Positions 1 to 12,744 of a stretch of DNA of 64,000 bases are shown piece by piece. The position numbers were made by a program, and so were the translations under genes. Source of the DNA: Mytilus trossulus (taxonomy: Eukaryota > Mollusca > Bivalvia > Mytilida > Mytilidae); assembly GCF_036588685.1 (NCBI RefSeq), contig NC_086381.1:66409436-66473435 (forward strand), read 5' to 3'. The notes beneath the pieces were generated by a model, which saw nothing but the letters and a program-made list of their open reading frames with translations, was not told the DNA's origin and searched no databases. Position 1 is the stretch's first letter. Each line of letters begins with the position of its first letter.

Positions 1-60
1 TGCAGTTGAGAAAGGGAAATCGATTTCTAAATATCAACAGAAAATTTTTCGACATTACAA

Positions 61-236
61 ATAATGTCAATGAGCCAATCACTCGGTTTACAAAAAACTA
101 CTTTATTGTTTTTCTGTTTGTGTTTTTCATTTTTAGCCATGGCGTTGTCAGTTTGTTTTAGATTTACGAGTTTGACTGTCCCTTTGGTATCTTTCGTCCC
201 CCTTTTATTGAGAATTATTCCTGTTTCTGCACATGT
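61..236 (+). repeat. Fragment of an interspersed repeat shared with 53.9-54.1 kb
   Basis: The stretch with TTTTTAGCCATGGCGTTGTC, then GTTTTAGATTTACGAG and GGTATCTTTCGTCCC, reappears at 53988-54085 with few differences. It lies in the chitin synthase intron in the opposite orientation. The short frames here on both strands are repeat sequence, not protein. Confidence 0.7.
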
Positions 237-241
237 TTTAC

Positions 242-1889
242 CTTTAGCATATTCGAACATCTGCAGCCAGACAATTGGAGGATACTGAATTCCTGTAGGA
301 TATGTTCGACCACAGACAGCCCCAACAGTCCGGTCTGATTCACACATGAGTAAAACTTTCAATATACTTGTATCCGTAAACGTCATATCAGCATCAGTTG
401 CAAGGATGTAATTATCATAACCAAATTTATCCTGTTCGTGGTGCAATTGTTGTGAGTCTTTTATGGTGTGAATGATGTTAAATGATTCATTTCTATCTAA
501 ACACTTTTCATTTTTGCTCGTATTGGCTACAGATTTTTCTGTCGATTCTGTGTCAACACTATAAATCTCATTTTGTTTTACTAACGGCTTACAATAATTA
601 TCTAGAAGTGTAAAATCATGTTGCGCGGTTTCGTATAACTCTTCAGGCGAGATCAATGTATCTATAGAAAGTAAAGTTTCGTAAGGTGATCTCATTGGGA
701 AATTGTCAGAGTACCTCCAAAAGTTAGACGTACGATAGTTTAAGATATACTCCATATACATTATTTGACTCCAACGCTTTTTCGCCTTGACCTTAGAAAC
801 ATCTTTCAAGTGAACAAACAATGGGGTTGTTTTGTTTACTTCCCAGGAAAACTGTATTCCGTATGGCGTAAATAGCATGACTCCTTGGTTATTGTTTGTT
901 ATAAATTGGTTTTCAATTAAGCTCATTAACTGAAGACCAAACTGCTTTATAGTTTGTCCATCAGCACCATTATCTAAGAATATATGAGATTCAAAAACAA
1001 TATGCTCTCTTTTCAAAAGGTTTGAATCTGAAATATTTCGTATACTAGCCAGTAATTTGTCCATTTCTAGTGATGATTCCTGATGCATTGTAGTACAGAC
1101 AAAGATTCGTCTTTTGTTGTCAGTCGACTTATTGCATGTTGGTGTCTCCATTGTATTGAAAGTTCTACTGATTAAATGTTGCAATATCAAAACGGCTTCA
1201 TACATACTACAATTATTACACTGTATAGTTCTATCATTCAATATAATATCCAATAACAACGGAACAATTAATAGTCCTGCGAGAGTTCCATAGAATGCAG
1301 TATTATCTGCTCCCACTTTAATTCCTTGAGAAAGTGTACCGATACTACAAGCCCATGTAATGTGAGATACATGTATTACTGACGAACACATAAATACTAG
1401 TATGCATGATACTATGATAGACGACACATACATCGGTAAATGAACAATACATCTATCAGATTTAGAATTAACATTGAAAAACTTAACGTACTGACAAAGA
1501 CACGAGCTAAGTAAGATTGAAGCACAAAAGTAAAGACTTTTAGCGTTCGGTAAAAATAAAGTCTCAAAAAATAATCTCAATGATAATAATTCGTTTGTAT
1601 CACTTTTTTGTTTCAGAATGTAAAGCAAAAACACACAGGTAAGCATCTTCAAAATGATATACAATATAGCGGAATTCTGAGTTCCTCTGTTATCTGTTGT
1701 ATGAATACGTCTTTGTATGATCGGAGAAATAATTATTGATATCATCACCAGAAAGAGACACGTGATGCCAGCTTCTTCTACCGACATTCTGTTTGTTATC
1801 ACCAGCAATACAAAACAATAAATGACACAGCTTATGAAAACTAAAACCAACAGATGCTGTATGTAACGACAACAGCTTGTAATGGTCTT
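242..1889 (-). CDS. CHS: Chitin synthase exon 4, membrane spans plus catalytic core
   Basis: The acceptor TTTGTTTCAG ends at 1890 and the donor is AAAG|GTAAAAC at 242/241. The open frame runs past both splice sites: upstream to 1967 and downstream to a stop at 27, where it only reads a repeat in the intron. Recognisable blocks in order are several hydrophobic spans, RRIFVCTTMHQES (start of the soluble domain), TTPLFVHLKDVSKVKAKKRW, ATDADMTFTD and RTVGAVCGRTYPTG..PPIVWLQMFEYAKG. The last block normally continues into a G-[SC]-V-x-C-x-P-G-C segment, which must be in the next exon to the left. Confidence 0.88.
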
Positions 1890-4800
1890 CTGAAACAAAA
1901 CAATATCAATCAATACTTTAGTATTTGAAACCGTAATACAGCAATAAAATATAGAAACTGACATCAAAACTAGTAATAAACTCTAGCTACTGAATCTTTC
2001 AAAGAATTATTTTTTATCAGTTCTGAACACTTTACAATCAATCAATCATCAACCTCATCTTTCTTTTGTGTATCTTAGATTTTGGTCTTCTGTCGTGTTT
2101 TTCTTTACTAATGGCAGTTTTCATATTGTAGGTCTTATTCTGGAAAAGAGTAGTTATATAAACTATGTAAACACGCGAAGAGCTACATGTGTGTATGATC
2201 GAAATGGCACAGAGAGATATATTTACTCTTCCAAAAAAAGATTTGTTTCATATGTAATACTTGCTAAAAAAACATTCCATTTGTCATATTGTGCATACAA
2301 CAAAACACTGTCAAAAATAATAAAACTAGTCTAAGATAACTGAAAAACGGGACAGAATCTAATACAGTTATGTAAATTAATTACATTATATTTAAACTGT
2401 TGATAATGTTATCATACATGTTATAAAATGTTATTAAATGAAGTGAACCTACCATTCCAGTGGTACACATGGAAATGATCAATCCTGAGTGTAACACACC
2501 TAACAACAGAAATCCTGGTATTTTCCACAGATATCTCAAAAACAAGCTTGTCTGCATGTAACTCTCAGCAATGGATAATATAACACCCTTAAAACATTAA
2601 CCTTTGGAATTATAAACAAACTTCTGAATATTATAACCAATTATGTTTATTTGTAACTTGTGCCAATTAGTTGTAAGTGGATATCAGTCTCAAACAATTA
2701 TTTGATCTAGGACTCACCTGACAAGACTAAGCATACCATTTGATTATCCCTTTTTTCATTCTTCATGATTCAGTATGTTATTATTGTGTACTAACTACTT
2801 AGCAGTCACAATATCAATTTAACAGATTTGAATTCACCGCAAGCGACTTGTATGAACAACACTGAATGTATCGTAGTCGGAAAATTGTCTTTATATATCC
2901 AACAAAAGACCCTAAATCTAGGTAATACATTGATAAGTTCCCTAAATGGAATGTATTTAGAGACTTCTAATATTTAATACATTGCTCAATAAATTAGATA
3001 TACAATAACCCATTTTTTCAAACTGCTGAATGATATGTCTCATTTTAAATAAGTTGAAAATATAATGCTCCATGTTAGAAAACATTCAGAATCAGGTGTG
3101 TCAATATTGAATATTCAATATGCCACGGCAGCAAAATTCTTCTTTATTCCATTGAACGCATAGTCAAAAGTATGGGTATCTTGCAATTGATAATAGCTAA
3201 ATCTACATGTACATTATCTTATTTATATACTTGAAAAGTGTATAAAGGAGCCTCGGTTAAAGAGTGGTCTTTGTAGTTGATTAGCATGTATTTTCAAACT
3301 AAACAAGTGGCAAGTTCCGATCAACTTTGATCTAAGATAACAAGGATTGCCTGTTGTTGTTATTTCTGCTGTTTTCGCCAAAAAAATCTAACACTCAAAC
3401 AATCAGCCAATCAATTAATTCAATAAAATACAGGACGGTGAAAATTGACATCCTACTTGAAGCAGTTTTTTCAGCATACTGATTTTTATTTAAAAAAAGA
3501 AACAAAAATAATATAGTCGAATGCGCAAATTTTAACGGGTAAAAAAATTAATTCCTTTTTCAAATGATATATATACACTTATGAATATACAAGCAATGAA
3601 CTATATAGCGGTCATATGAAAATTAAATCTTACCAATAAAAGTGATTGCTTGTTTGGCCACTCCTTCCATTTCTGGCCTGTTGAAAACGAAGATGTCCAT
3701 ACTTTCGATACAAAAGAGGCAAAATATGGAAACAGAACGATTAACAGAGTAACCGATCTCCTGCAAATATATATATAAATATAATAATCATAGTAGCAGT
3801 GCAAAAACAATAATAAGCTTTAATTTACAATAGTACATTTTCGTAATTATTGACGGTTAACACTCACAATGTGATACAACATTATTATATCGACTGTGAA
3901 ACCATAATATTTGATTTATAAATATCCTTAGGGATATTTGTTTACCTAATTTGAGTTTTACCAACAATAACTTTCCTACTTTGTTAGCCCAATTTAATAC
4001 AATTATTTTTGAAAAAAAGTAAAATAATCCTGGTATCTATGATGAGTTGATTTACAACCACTGGGTCGATGCCACTGCTGGTGGAGATTTATTTCCCCGA
4101 GGGTATCAGACGCCCGATAGTCAGCACGTCTGTGTTGACTCATAATTATAAATTTACCGCTCACAAAATTTTGAAATTTTGCAACACTAAGGCTTTTTTA
4201 CCTCAGGAATAGATTACTTTAGCTGTATTTGGCTAAACTTTTAGGAATTTTTGGTCCTCAATGTTCTACAATTTCGTACTTCATTTGACTTTTTAACATT
4301 TTTTTATTCGAGCGACACTGATGAGTCTTCTCATGAAGACGAACCGCGCGTCTGTCATAAATATAAAATTTTAATCCTGGTATCTATGATGAGTTTATTA
4401 ATAAATAAACCTTGGATTGAAATGAAAATTCCAGACGGAAAGTCCTTTATTATGGTATAATCAAAGCTCAAACACATCAAACGAATTGAAAACAATTGGC
4501 ATGTTCCTGGCAGTCAACACTTCGGTTTTGACATGAATATCAATAATGTGGTCATATTTTATAAATTTCCCGTGAACAAAAGTTTAAATTTTTCGAAAAA
4601 CTAAGGATTTTCTTATTCCAGGCAAAGATTTCCTTAGCCGTATTTGGCACAACTTTTTTGGAATTTTGGATCCTCAATGCTCTTCAACTTTGTAATTGTT
4701 TGGCTTTATAAATATTTTGATATGAGCGTCACTGATGAGTCTTATGTAGACGAAACGCGCGTCTGGCGTACTAAATTATAATCCTGGTACCTTCGATAAC

Positions 4801-5062
4801 TATTAGTACAGATATTCCCTTATATAGAACATGCTTATTGAACATGGTTTTATATTAAAAATGCCCAACACTGTAGTGTAAACCTAAATTGGTCTTTTTT
4901 TTTTTATCTTTATAATAATTTTAGAGCCTTACCATTCGTTGTTTGATTGCAATTCCTTTTGACTAAATAATAAAACTAAGGATCCCTGGTGAACACAGAA
5001 GACAATACAAATCAGGCTGAACAGAATACATTGAAGTAAGATTTTAAAGCTCATCCTTGTAC
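242..5062 (-). CDS. CHS: Chitin synthase, 5' part (four exons, continues past left edge)
   Basis: Family-2 glycosyltransferase that makes chitin from UDP-GlcNAc in the plasma membrane; in molluscs it serves shell and cuticle formation. Four exons join in frame with GT-AG introns: 5062-4933, 3760-3634, 2587-2453 and 1889-242, giving about 677 residues from the first ATG (5054-5052). The first three exons encode hydrophobic spans; exon 4 adds more spans and then the soluble catalytic region with ATDADMTF (the DAD motif) and QMFEYAKG. The QRRRW block and C-terminal spans must lie to the left of the window. A linker before ATDADMTF (around YSVDTESTEK) is polar and looks poorly conserved. The introns hold repeats, for example 4025-4800. 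The ATG in the 5'-most exon may be internal, since an acceptor AG directly precedes that exon. A non-coding 5' exon ending in a GTGAGT donor near 5732 is possible but not shown. Family assignment is secure; the exact start is not. Confidence 0.87.
2453..2587 (-). CDS. CHS: Chitin synthase exon 3
   Basis: 135 bases, 45 codons, phase 0 at both ends; acceptor TTTTAAG, donor GTAGGT. It reads GVILSIAESYMQTSLFLRYL then WKIPGFLLLGVLHSGLIISM: one amphipathic and one hydrophobic segment, as in the N-terminal membrane domain of chitin synthases. Confidence 0.75.
3634..3760 (-). CDS. CHS: Chitin synthase exon 2
   Basis: 127 bases between a TATATTTGCAG acceptor and a GTAAG donor. It reads RSVTLLIVLFPYFASF then a basic-polar stretch with KEWPNKQSLLL, matching the membrane span plus WP...L pattern expected here. 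Phase fits both neighbouring exons. Confidence 0.78.
4025..4800 (-). repeat. Two tandem units of the ATAGATACCAGG repeat
   Basis: Two diverged units of about 365-410 bases sit in a chitin synthase intron. Each carries, read on the minus strand, CATCATAGATACCAGGATT, a GACGCGCGTTTCGTC-like block, CATCAGTGACGCTC and a GAGGACCAAAATTCC-like block. The first unit also ends with the CCACCAGCAGTGGCATCGAC block. The frame at 4251-4460 is inside it. Other copies: 44200-44860, 12745-13390, 28228-28330, 34600-34735, 59412-59523. Confidence 0.75.
4933..5062 (-). CDS. CHS: Chitin synthase exon 1 (first visible exon)
   Basis: Acceptor TTTTTAG ends at 5063 and donor GTAAGG begins at 4932. It encodes MSFKILLQCILFSLICIVF and a GSLVLLFSQK segment resembling the GTLLF-type span near the N-terminus of mollusc chitin synthases. 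It ends after two bases of a codon, completed as Trp by the next exon. Confidence 0.7.
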
Positions 5063-8000
5063 CTAAAAATATATTCATCGGGTTTTATTTGACCCAGACC
5101 TTCAATGATATTAATTTTATTCTGTTATAAGTTTCATATAATTCCATTTAATGTTACAAAAAATTACTTTGATTTTGAATTGCTGTATTCGTTTTTGATT
5201 CAAGTTTGTTTCTGTTTGTTGATACAGTAACTGTTAATTGCATTGTTGTCCCGAATCGACAATTTAATGTAGACTGCTTGAGACACTACTAGTAAACTAG
5301 TAAATCTATGGACAAAAACAAAATTGGGATAACAAACTAAAATAAACAAATCATCACTCACTGTTTATTGCGTACCACATGTATGCATGTGTAATTTAGA
5401 GCAAATGGATAATTGTTTGCAATGTAAGCAACACAAAATCACATATGGCTGATCAGTATTGATGATCAATATTGATGATATCTTACTGACAGCAAAACAA
5501 ATGCTGGTTGTATATTATAATATATACTAAAGTTAACAACATATGCTAACATATTTGATCACACACATACATGTAGTTTCTAATTATAAAACATATAGCA
5601 TAATTTTAATTTCGTATTTTGGATTTTTTAATAACCAATGAGATTTTGGCTGTTATAATGCTTTTATGATTAAAACTCAGACGTGCAAAACTATCTCTAG
5701 GTTTTTTTTAGCGTGGTCAAGTAAAAATACAACTCACCAATATATAAAAGCTTTGTTATTTAATGTGATTTATGGATTATTTGACAAAACCTAGACATGT
5801 TGCGTGACGTCTGTGTTTGAACATCTAGAAATGAGTTTTATATTACATTTCAAATGAAATCCAATAATTGTTTTAAAAAAAAGTACAAAACAAATTTATT
5901 CAGATTTGATATATTTGACAATATTATATATGTAGCTTGTATTATATTGTGATACGTTAATTTTTATTTTTCGTTTGTTATTTTTGTATTGTCTTTTGTT
6001 TTAAACTAGTCAATATATAATTGCGTAATTTCTTTTCAGACGGACTGACGATACTGCTGATAATTAAACTATATTAACATATCAAACATTTTTTCCATAA
6101 ACCCGTCTTATATTTACTTAAATTTATTATTCAGCACGTTTCAAATTATATATTATTCAATTTCTTCGTTATGTTTTCCTAAATTGTGACTCAAATTCAG
6201 TAGATGATATATTTTGTTGATTTTAAAGGCGCATATTATTTTTTTTCTTAGTTTTTATTCTAACAAGCATTTGGATAATACGCAAATTAGAAAACCACCA
6301 CAAATAGGCGAGTTCTGTGTTAGTTGTTGTTTCAATGTATAGATTGATGAAAAAAGCACATCACGTGACATTATTCTATACACACGCTGATTACTATGTC
6401 TCTGATGAAATCCAATATTAAGATGATATTGTTCAAAGTCTATGTTTTTTTATACAGACTATGATGTATTGATCTCACAATAAATATATATTTTGACGTC
6501 ATCACGTGACTTTTGTGTGTAAAATGAATTCAAACATGGTCAAACGGACTATCTCTGAAATTAAACATAATTAGCGATAAACTCATCATAAATACATGAA
6601 TTACGAAAGACTCATAAAATAATTATTTCAAACAGTCCAAAACGATAAATTGAGCATGTCTTTTACAACAGTTGCCAACAAATCTTTGAAAAGAATCGAA
6701 AAATATTTACATCATATCCATTCCTCAAATATATACAATTATAGTCGTTCATTATTGGAAAAAGTAAATATTTGTTTCTTGAATCACTAATGAATTGGGA
6801 TCAACAGGAGACTGGGACAGAAATTTGGCTTCATATTTTAAGGTATAAAGGTATATTTCTATTGTTCATTTGAATTTTAAATACAAAAAGGGATATAGAC
6901 AAAGCATATTAGAAAAAATAAAATATAACAATTTAAATATTATCATTAAATAAAACAGTGACGGGATGTATAAGTACAGGGCCACGTCATATGTAACAAA
7001 GAAACAAAAAAGGCATATATCTGAAGACAAAACATATTAACAAAAATGAATTTCAAGAATACAAAAAAATATCATAGAACAATAAAGAGGTGCTTGACTG
7101 GGCACAGGCAAGGGTTACATGTATACAGCATTTAACAGAGCATATTTTAGTAAAGAACGTTTTAGTTAATTTAACAAATAGGATATTACAATGGACATTT
7201 TGAACATGCAGGCGGCTTGTCAGTTGCGATTGTATTTGGGAGTTACATAATATATGGAGCTGTTTTATACCCATAGGGTGCATGGATATTGGTTACTGGT
7301 CCTGTCTACTTGTGTTTTATTCCATTTATATATATTTTATTACCCCTCTACGCAATCTGTAACATTGTGGATCAATCATGGGGTACACGTGATAAGGTTA
7401 GTACTGTTTGATGATAATTTTATATGAAACAGATTTCAAAGTTATATTAGTATGAACCGAAGAAATTAAGATATGTTGTATGATTATCAATAAGGTAACT
7501 ACCTAACAGGTACAAAATACATTTTATAAAAGCAACTTAAGTCTTTGTAGATATTAAGTAATAACACAAATGCATCGATATCCATAAAAAGCAACACATG
7601 ACAAAAAGAGAACAAAACTAACAAGAACAATTGAAATTTGATATCAGTTTAAATGATAACATAATAATAATACATACAGCAACCAATCACAGTCACTGAA
7701 TCACAAGCTCCTTACGTGGGACAAAATCATAAAGAATGTGGAATGATAAAAACAGCTTTCCACCAGACAATATATGACGTAGATGATGACTATTCTATCC
7801 GACAAATAAAAGACAGGTAGTACCTTTTGTTGGGTATTTTCGATTACTGAGAGGGTGTATCCCGCTCTCTGTACGTTTTTTATAGTCATAAAACGGGTCC
7901 ATGTGTGATTTGTTGCATGATTTAATTTCTGATATCTTATAAAAAAATATTACATAATATGAAACTATTTTTCAATATAGAGACAAGACAACTATTTCTG

Positions 8001-9265
8001 CTGTTGTTATAAATGAAAGGGAAAACGAACACTTCCCCCTTATTGTCATAACACTGACTGTGAATGAAACAATGAATATTTGTGAAAACCCAATTAAAAG
8101 AATATATTTCTGTTGCTACTTAATTGCCATTTTGATTATTTCAACATGTTCAACAATAGAATAATGAAAGACGAATCAAACATTTTGTCAAAGCAGGGTC
8201 AAATAATATATTCCAAAAAGAGCTACATAAATTGTAACGGCATCGAAGTAACGCAACACAAATTAGAATCTGCTGTACCTTTGACATCTATCCCATATAT
8301 TTAATTTCTATTTACCAAAAATGAATGAGAAATTGGCTTTAGCTTTATACATGAATTTCTATTATATGTTTTAATCATGTTCATGGTAAAACATTATTTT
8401 TTGATATGGTTTGTACACTCAATTGTATTTTTTTCTGATGGTTTGATCTATGATGATGTTGATAGCATTCACGATTGCCAAATAATGTAGCAAACACATG
8501 CTCTTAATTACGCCACGTCACGTGTGAAATATATATTTGAAATATATTATACAATGTATATAAGCTCATTGGAATATATTGGTTTCTAAGGTTGATACAG
8601 AGGGGATATTGGAATAATCATATGATCTTCTCTATTTGCAATGTTTATAAGCATACTTTTTTTTCCAAAAGACTTTGATAAATGTAAAATTCAAATTGAA
8701 TAACATTGGTAAGAAAATATTAATTCCTAAGCTTTTTTTTTTCTTTTTGTCATTTGATTTTGCCGTGTGATTATGGACTTTCCCATTCGATTTTCCTCTG
8801 AGTTCAGTATTTTTGTGATTTTATTTTTTGTACGCAACGAATTATCAGTGGTGTAGACATATTTCAAACCCTACATTTCTGGCATCACACATGTCCGACT
8901 TGTAATATCCATCGCGAAATACAAGTATTCTTTTATTACCTCTGGAATGAAAAAAAACTCGTTCGCGTCCGTTCAGATTTTAATATCTCATGAGAAGAGA
9001 AAATCTGTATATAAGATTGATTTACAACAGTAATTAGACATACATTTTTAGGTATGGTTAAATCGAAATTTATTAACATCTTTTCTGTGATATATCAATT
9101 GGGTGTCAAATATCAAAGAAATAATGAATGTTAACATTGCAAACCAAACAGCGACGTAACAATTCTCAAAATTCATGCAGTAATCGCTGAAAGTATATTT
9201 TGTTTTATTAATAATACATTGAAGGTACTTAATTCTTTTTTTTCTTTTTCTAATGCTGTCGTATT
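5063..9265. other. Intergenic, AT-rich, no gene recognised
   Basis: No reading frame here resembles a protein I know; the short frames (for example 7053-7283, 7701-7889, 8113-8304) lack splice context or composition suggesting coding. CACGTG boxes occur near 6363, 6504 and 8520 but are too common to interpret. The segment near 8750-8830 resembles the end of an interspersed element also seen near 19190-19260. Confidence 0.5.
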
Positions 9266-9719
9266 TCATTTAAGCAAGTGGTAAATTTGTATGAAAACAT
9301 TTTTTGCAGCTGAGACAATGTTTCTTAGAAGTTTGAGAGCAATATCGTTCAATTTGAGTGACTTCAACCAAGATGAATTCAATTTCTGGGAAGGACTTGT
9401 GTTCAACGCTGTAGGATTGTCGGTACCAATTGGATTATCAAACGAAGACAGAAAATTAGGATTGAAATTATTTAGAAAGAAGGCGTAAATATTCTTTCGT
9501 AGTGCTAATCTGATGTGCATGGTTGCACTAATAGGATTTTATTCCTTCTCAACGCATACTTTCTATAGTAAATTTATGTTTAACATTGGTACGGGAGTTA
9601 TGCTAGGGTTACCACTTAGCTACATTCACATTGAAATAACAAATTCCTTATTCTTCGAAATTTTCTTAATTTGTATCACTTACCTTTACCTAGAGTACAC
9701 CTTAATATATATGAAATGA
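9266..9719. other. Paired open frames on both strands, unassigned
   Basis: On the plus strand 9291-9488 and 9513-9719 are open; on the minus strand 9520-9266 is open across the first of these. I recognise none. The plus frame contains FNLSDFNQDEFNFWEGLVFN; the minus frame contains SLKLNDIALKLLRNIVSAAK. Long overlapping open frames on both strands in AT-rich DNA suggest a decayed mobile-element coding region rather than a host gene. The coding strand cannot be decided by eye. Confidence 0.25.
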
Positions 9720-9954
9720 ACGACTAAAATATATATTCATTGATTGTCCCAAGCATACCAATACATTTTGTATTACATAATACATATTTCCTTTGTTGAT
9801 TCGTTATGGAGTTTCAAAAACTTAAACGTTTTTCAAGTATAATATGGATATTTTGATAGTGTTTTATCATCATGCATACTAAGAAAAATGACATCAAAGC
9901 AATGTAGTACTGTGTTGTTGATGAAACAACTTTCAATTAGTGAAACAAATAAAC

Positions 9955-10145
9955 ATATATAGCATGTATAGGTACACGTGACCGTACGGCTTCCATCAAT
10001 GATCAAAAATTCATATATAAAAAGGCTTTAAAGCTTTAAACGAGAAAAATCTACGGCCTGGTTGATATAAAAAGGATTAAAGAAAAAAAAAATATATGGC
10101 AGTCAGCAACCTAACAAAATAACTGAATTCCGGGTCCTTGATATG
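9955..10145 (+). repeat. Diverged fragment of the GTGGTATGATTGCCAATGAG element
   Basis: It shares ordered blocks with the intact 429-base copy at 12886-13314: GACCGTACGGCTTCCATCAA, a TAAAAAGGC block, AAACGAGAAAA..CTACGGCC, and CTGAATTCCGGGTCC. Its ends are lost. Confidence 0.5.
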
Positions 10146-10589
10146 CGATGTGAACCTAAAGAACATAGCGGTGCTGAACAATTTTGATATATCTTGAATT
10201 CCTTGATTGCTGGTAATGGTAAACGAATTCGCATCCATCGTTTATCTAATGCATGCTTATATACCGTTTACCTTTTGTTAAGGTCAGAAGGTAATATTAT
10301 TAAATGTATACACCAAGACGTATTGTGCTATATAGTTAAAAGTTTAAAAACAGCTTCAGTTTAACGATGTCCAATCTCGTATTCCGATTGAGAAGAGACG
10401 AATCAAGGTATGAAATCAAAACTGGGGAATTGCGTGCGTGATCTCCAATATAAGAAAGACTGGATGCTCAACAAGTTTGCAATATGTATAGATCAACGGT
10501 AATTAAAACCCACAATCAGTTTAAATGTAAATGTTATATTCGAGAATAGGACACAATCGGTAACATTAAGAAGCAGACTCAGATGCTGG

Positions 10590-11157
10590 TATGACCAATT
10601 TGTTTTTGTACTCCTATGAAGCAGAATTTATTCAAAACCTTCTAAAGAAACAAAAAGAAAATGAACCTTGCGAAATTCTTAAATTTTATTTCATATGTAT
10701 TGATGATGTCCTATCACTGAAAAACCCATATTTCAGTCAATACTTACATCTCAAATATCCCAGTGAGCTTGAAATTAAGGATACTACTGATACTAAAAAG
10801 ACTGCTTCATACTTAAATCTTTTTCTCAATATTGACACAAATGAACGACTTAACACTAAAATATATGACAAACTGAACGATTTCAACTTCCCAATTATTC
10901 ACTTTCAATTTCACAGCATTTACGTACACCCTACGTATTGTGTTTACATATCTCAGTTAATTCGTTATGCTCGTGCATGTTTACACTATACGAACTTTAT
11001 ATACATGGGTGTGCTCTAAACGCAGAAATTACTCCAACAACTGTACGAGAAGGAACGATTGAAAATTGACAATCCGTAAATTTTATGGACACCATCACGA
11101 ATTGGTTGATCCATACGATGTATCTCTATCTAAACTAATTAAGGACAGTTTTACCAC
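10590..11157 (+). pseudogene. Reverse-transcriptase fragment of a retroelement, broken
   Basis: The frame opens with FLYSYEAEFIQNLL, followed by ICIDDVLSL (bases 10693-10719), YPSELEIKDTTDT, ASYLNLFLNIDTN, KLNDFNFPI and YISQLIRYARAC. This order is that of a reverse-transcriptase type I know from bivalve retroelements, where the catalytic block is normally [YF]IDD. Here the aromatic residue is Cys, which predicts loss of activity. A stop at 11017-11019 interrupts the frame. A frame change near 11062 restores the family's KFYGHHHELVDPYDVS block up to about 11157. The upstream half of the domain is missing; only traces remain before 10590. A smaller fragment of the same type appears near 47560-47640. 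Confidence 0.75.
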
Positions 11158-11159
11158 AT

Positions 11160-11820
11160 CTTAGATTGTTGGTTGTCATTTACGTCGTCTGGTCTTTTAA
11201 GTACCGAACGTTACTTATTACCGAATGTGACTGTTTTCTGCGATTGATTTTGCATTACTATAAGACGTGTCAGAGTAGTTGTTATCCAACATGCATATAT
11301 TTGGTTACGATGTTGTATTTGTAATTCTGATTGGATATTGTTAAAAGTATTATTGTTTGTAGTTGTAATTTTTTTGTCAGAACTTTCTATTCGAATGTAA
11401 AAGTAAAGATAATTAATCACCCAATTCATTTACAAGAAATAAGTTTGCGGCAAATAAACGTACACGATTTATTTGTTTTGCAGTTTGATTTAGAAGAAAT
11501 ACAGACATAGCTAGATAATACAAATTTATATTAATAAAATTGTTAATGTTATAATATACATCAAATACAATTACAAAACTGATTTTGAACTATATCAAAA
11601 TTTTTTAAATTTACCATTAACGTCACTTTTACCTGTGACGTCACTTTTGTAGCATTTTCTAGTCGTGTGACAGACAATGCATTGTTCTTTTGTGCGGTTT
11701 TATATGCTGTTGAATGTTCTTTTACGGGTTCGTTTCCATTCTGTGGTAAGTCACTATTTCGGTGTTGACATGATTTTTAATTATATGGTCATTTTTATAA
11801 ATTTACTGCATGAAAAAGTT
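11160..11820. other. Intergenic, nothing recognised
   Basis: AT-rich sequence. The short minus-strand frame 11211-11429 has no family resemblance and no splice context. ACGTCAC motifs occur near 11620-11645 without further support for a regulatory role. Confidence 0.4.
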
Positions 11821-11823
11821 TGA

Positions 11824-12735
11824 ATTAAACTAAAACCTGTATAAACCGGCCGGCTACGGGACTATGAAAAAGGGCCGGTTTGGACAGTGAGCCGTTATAT
11901 TCAGGTTTCCGTATCGACCGGAAGTTAATGACTTATGACGTCCGATAGTTGGCATATAAAAGTTCTCTTTAATGTTAAAGAATATCTGATCAATTAAAAT
12001 ACTTTTACTTCGTTTTCCATTGTTTAAATTTGCATCCTAATGCTCGCGTTGTTTGGATTGTGAGACGAGAGTTTCGATTTACTTCCATGATCATTTATTT
12101 GAAATGTTGGAATGGCCGATCAAAAAGCCAGAATATTATCAAACGTAATTTCATCACTATTGAAACGTTGTCGTACAGTGTACTATACCCATTGATTGTT
12201 GTCATCCGGGTGTTTTTCATTATCAAGGTCATTTGTTTAGGGGTTCACAGCAGGGAACCCAGGGTTTCGACATCACGTTGTAAATTTCTTATGCTGCGAT
12301 TTAAATTTGTTTATCCAAGTTACAAAACGTAAGTTAAAACCGAGATATAGTCGGTGTGTCTTGTCGTTTAATTGACACGTTTATAATGTTTCAATAAATA
12401 ATACAGCTCACTACTTTACGATTGTAAGTTCACTTCACAGTTTAACACCTGACTAATTGAGTATCCTGAAAAGTCATATTGTAAAAACAATTATGTTTTG
12501 ATTGCATATCGATCAGTGAAATTAATTAGACAAACCGGTTTTGACAGGTAATAATTAATGTAATTAAGAGTATTGAGACTTCATAATTAGACCGGAATTC
12601 GGAATACACAGGGTCCGGTTTACCAAGGGTATTTTAACAATGACTTTGAAGGGGAAAAAATGGGACTTTCATTTTCGGTCGGAATGTACAGGAAGCCGGT
12701 TTATTCAGGGTCCGGTTTAATCAGGTTTGACTGTA
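11824..12735. mobile_element. Degenerate pogo-like TIR element (non-autonomous)
   Basis: The right end, read inward, is TACAGTCAAACCTGATTAAA followed by CCGGACC. The left end reads AACTAAAACCTGTATAAACC then GGCC. The ends are therefore inverted copies of CAGTCAAACCTG-ATTAAACCGG. CAGTCAAACCTG-like tips with TA targets are typical of pogo/Tigger elements. The element is about 900 bases and has no transposase; the 12030-12332 frame inside it matches no transposase I know. The GGGTCCGGTTTA block is repeated internally near 12610. Confidence 0.55.
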
Positions 12736-12744
12736 CTCTTAATA

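Noticed and set aside
27..241. C-terminal end of the chitin synthase reading frame
   Set aside because: A consensus donor at 242/241 ends the exon, and the remaining codons read an interspersed repeat.
1890..1967. ATG at 1967 as the chitin synthase start
   Set aside because: A strong TTTGTTTCAG acceptor at 1890 and three well-phased upstream exons show this is intron.
12030..12332. 100-residue open frame on the plus strand
   Set aside because: It lies wholly inside the pogo-like TIR element and matches no transposase or host protein I know.
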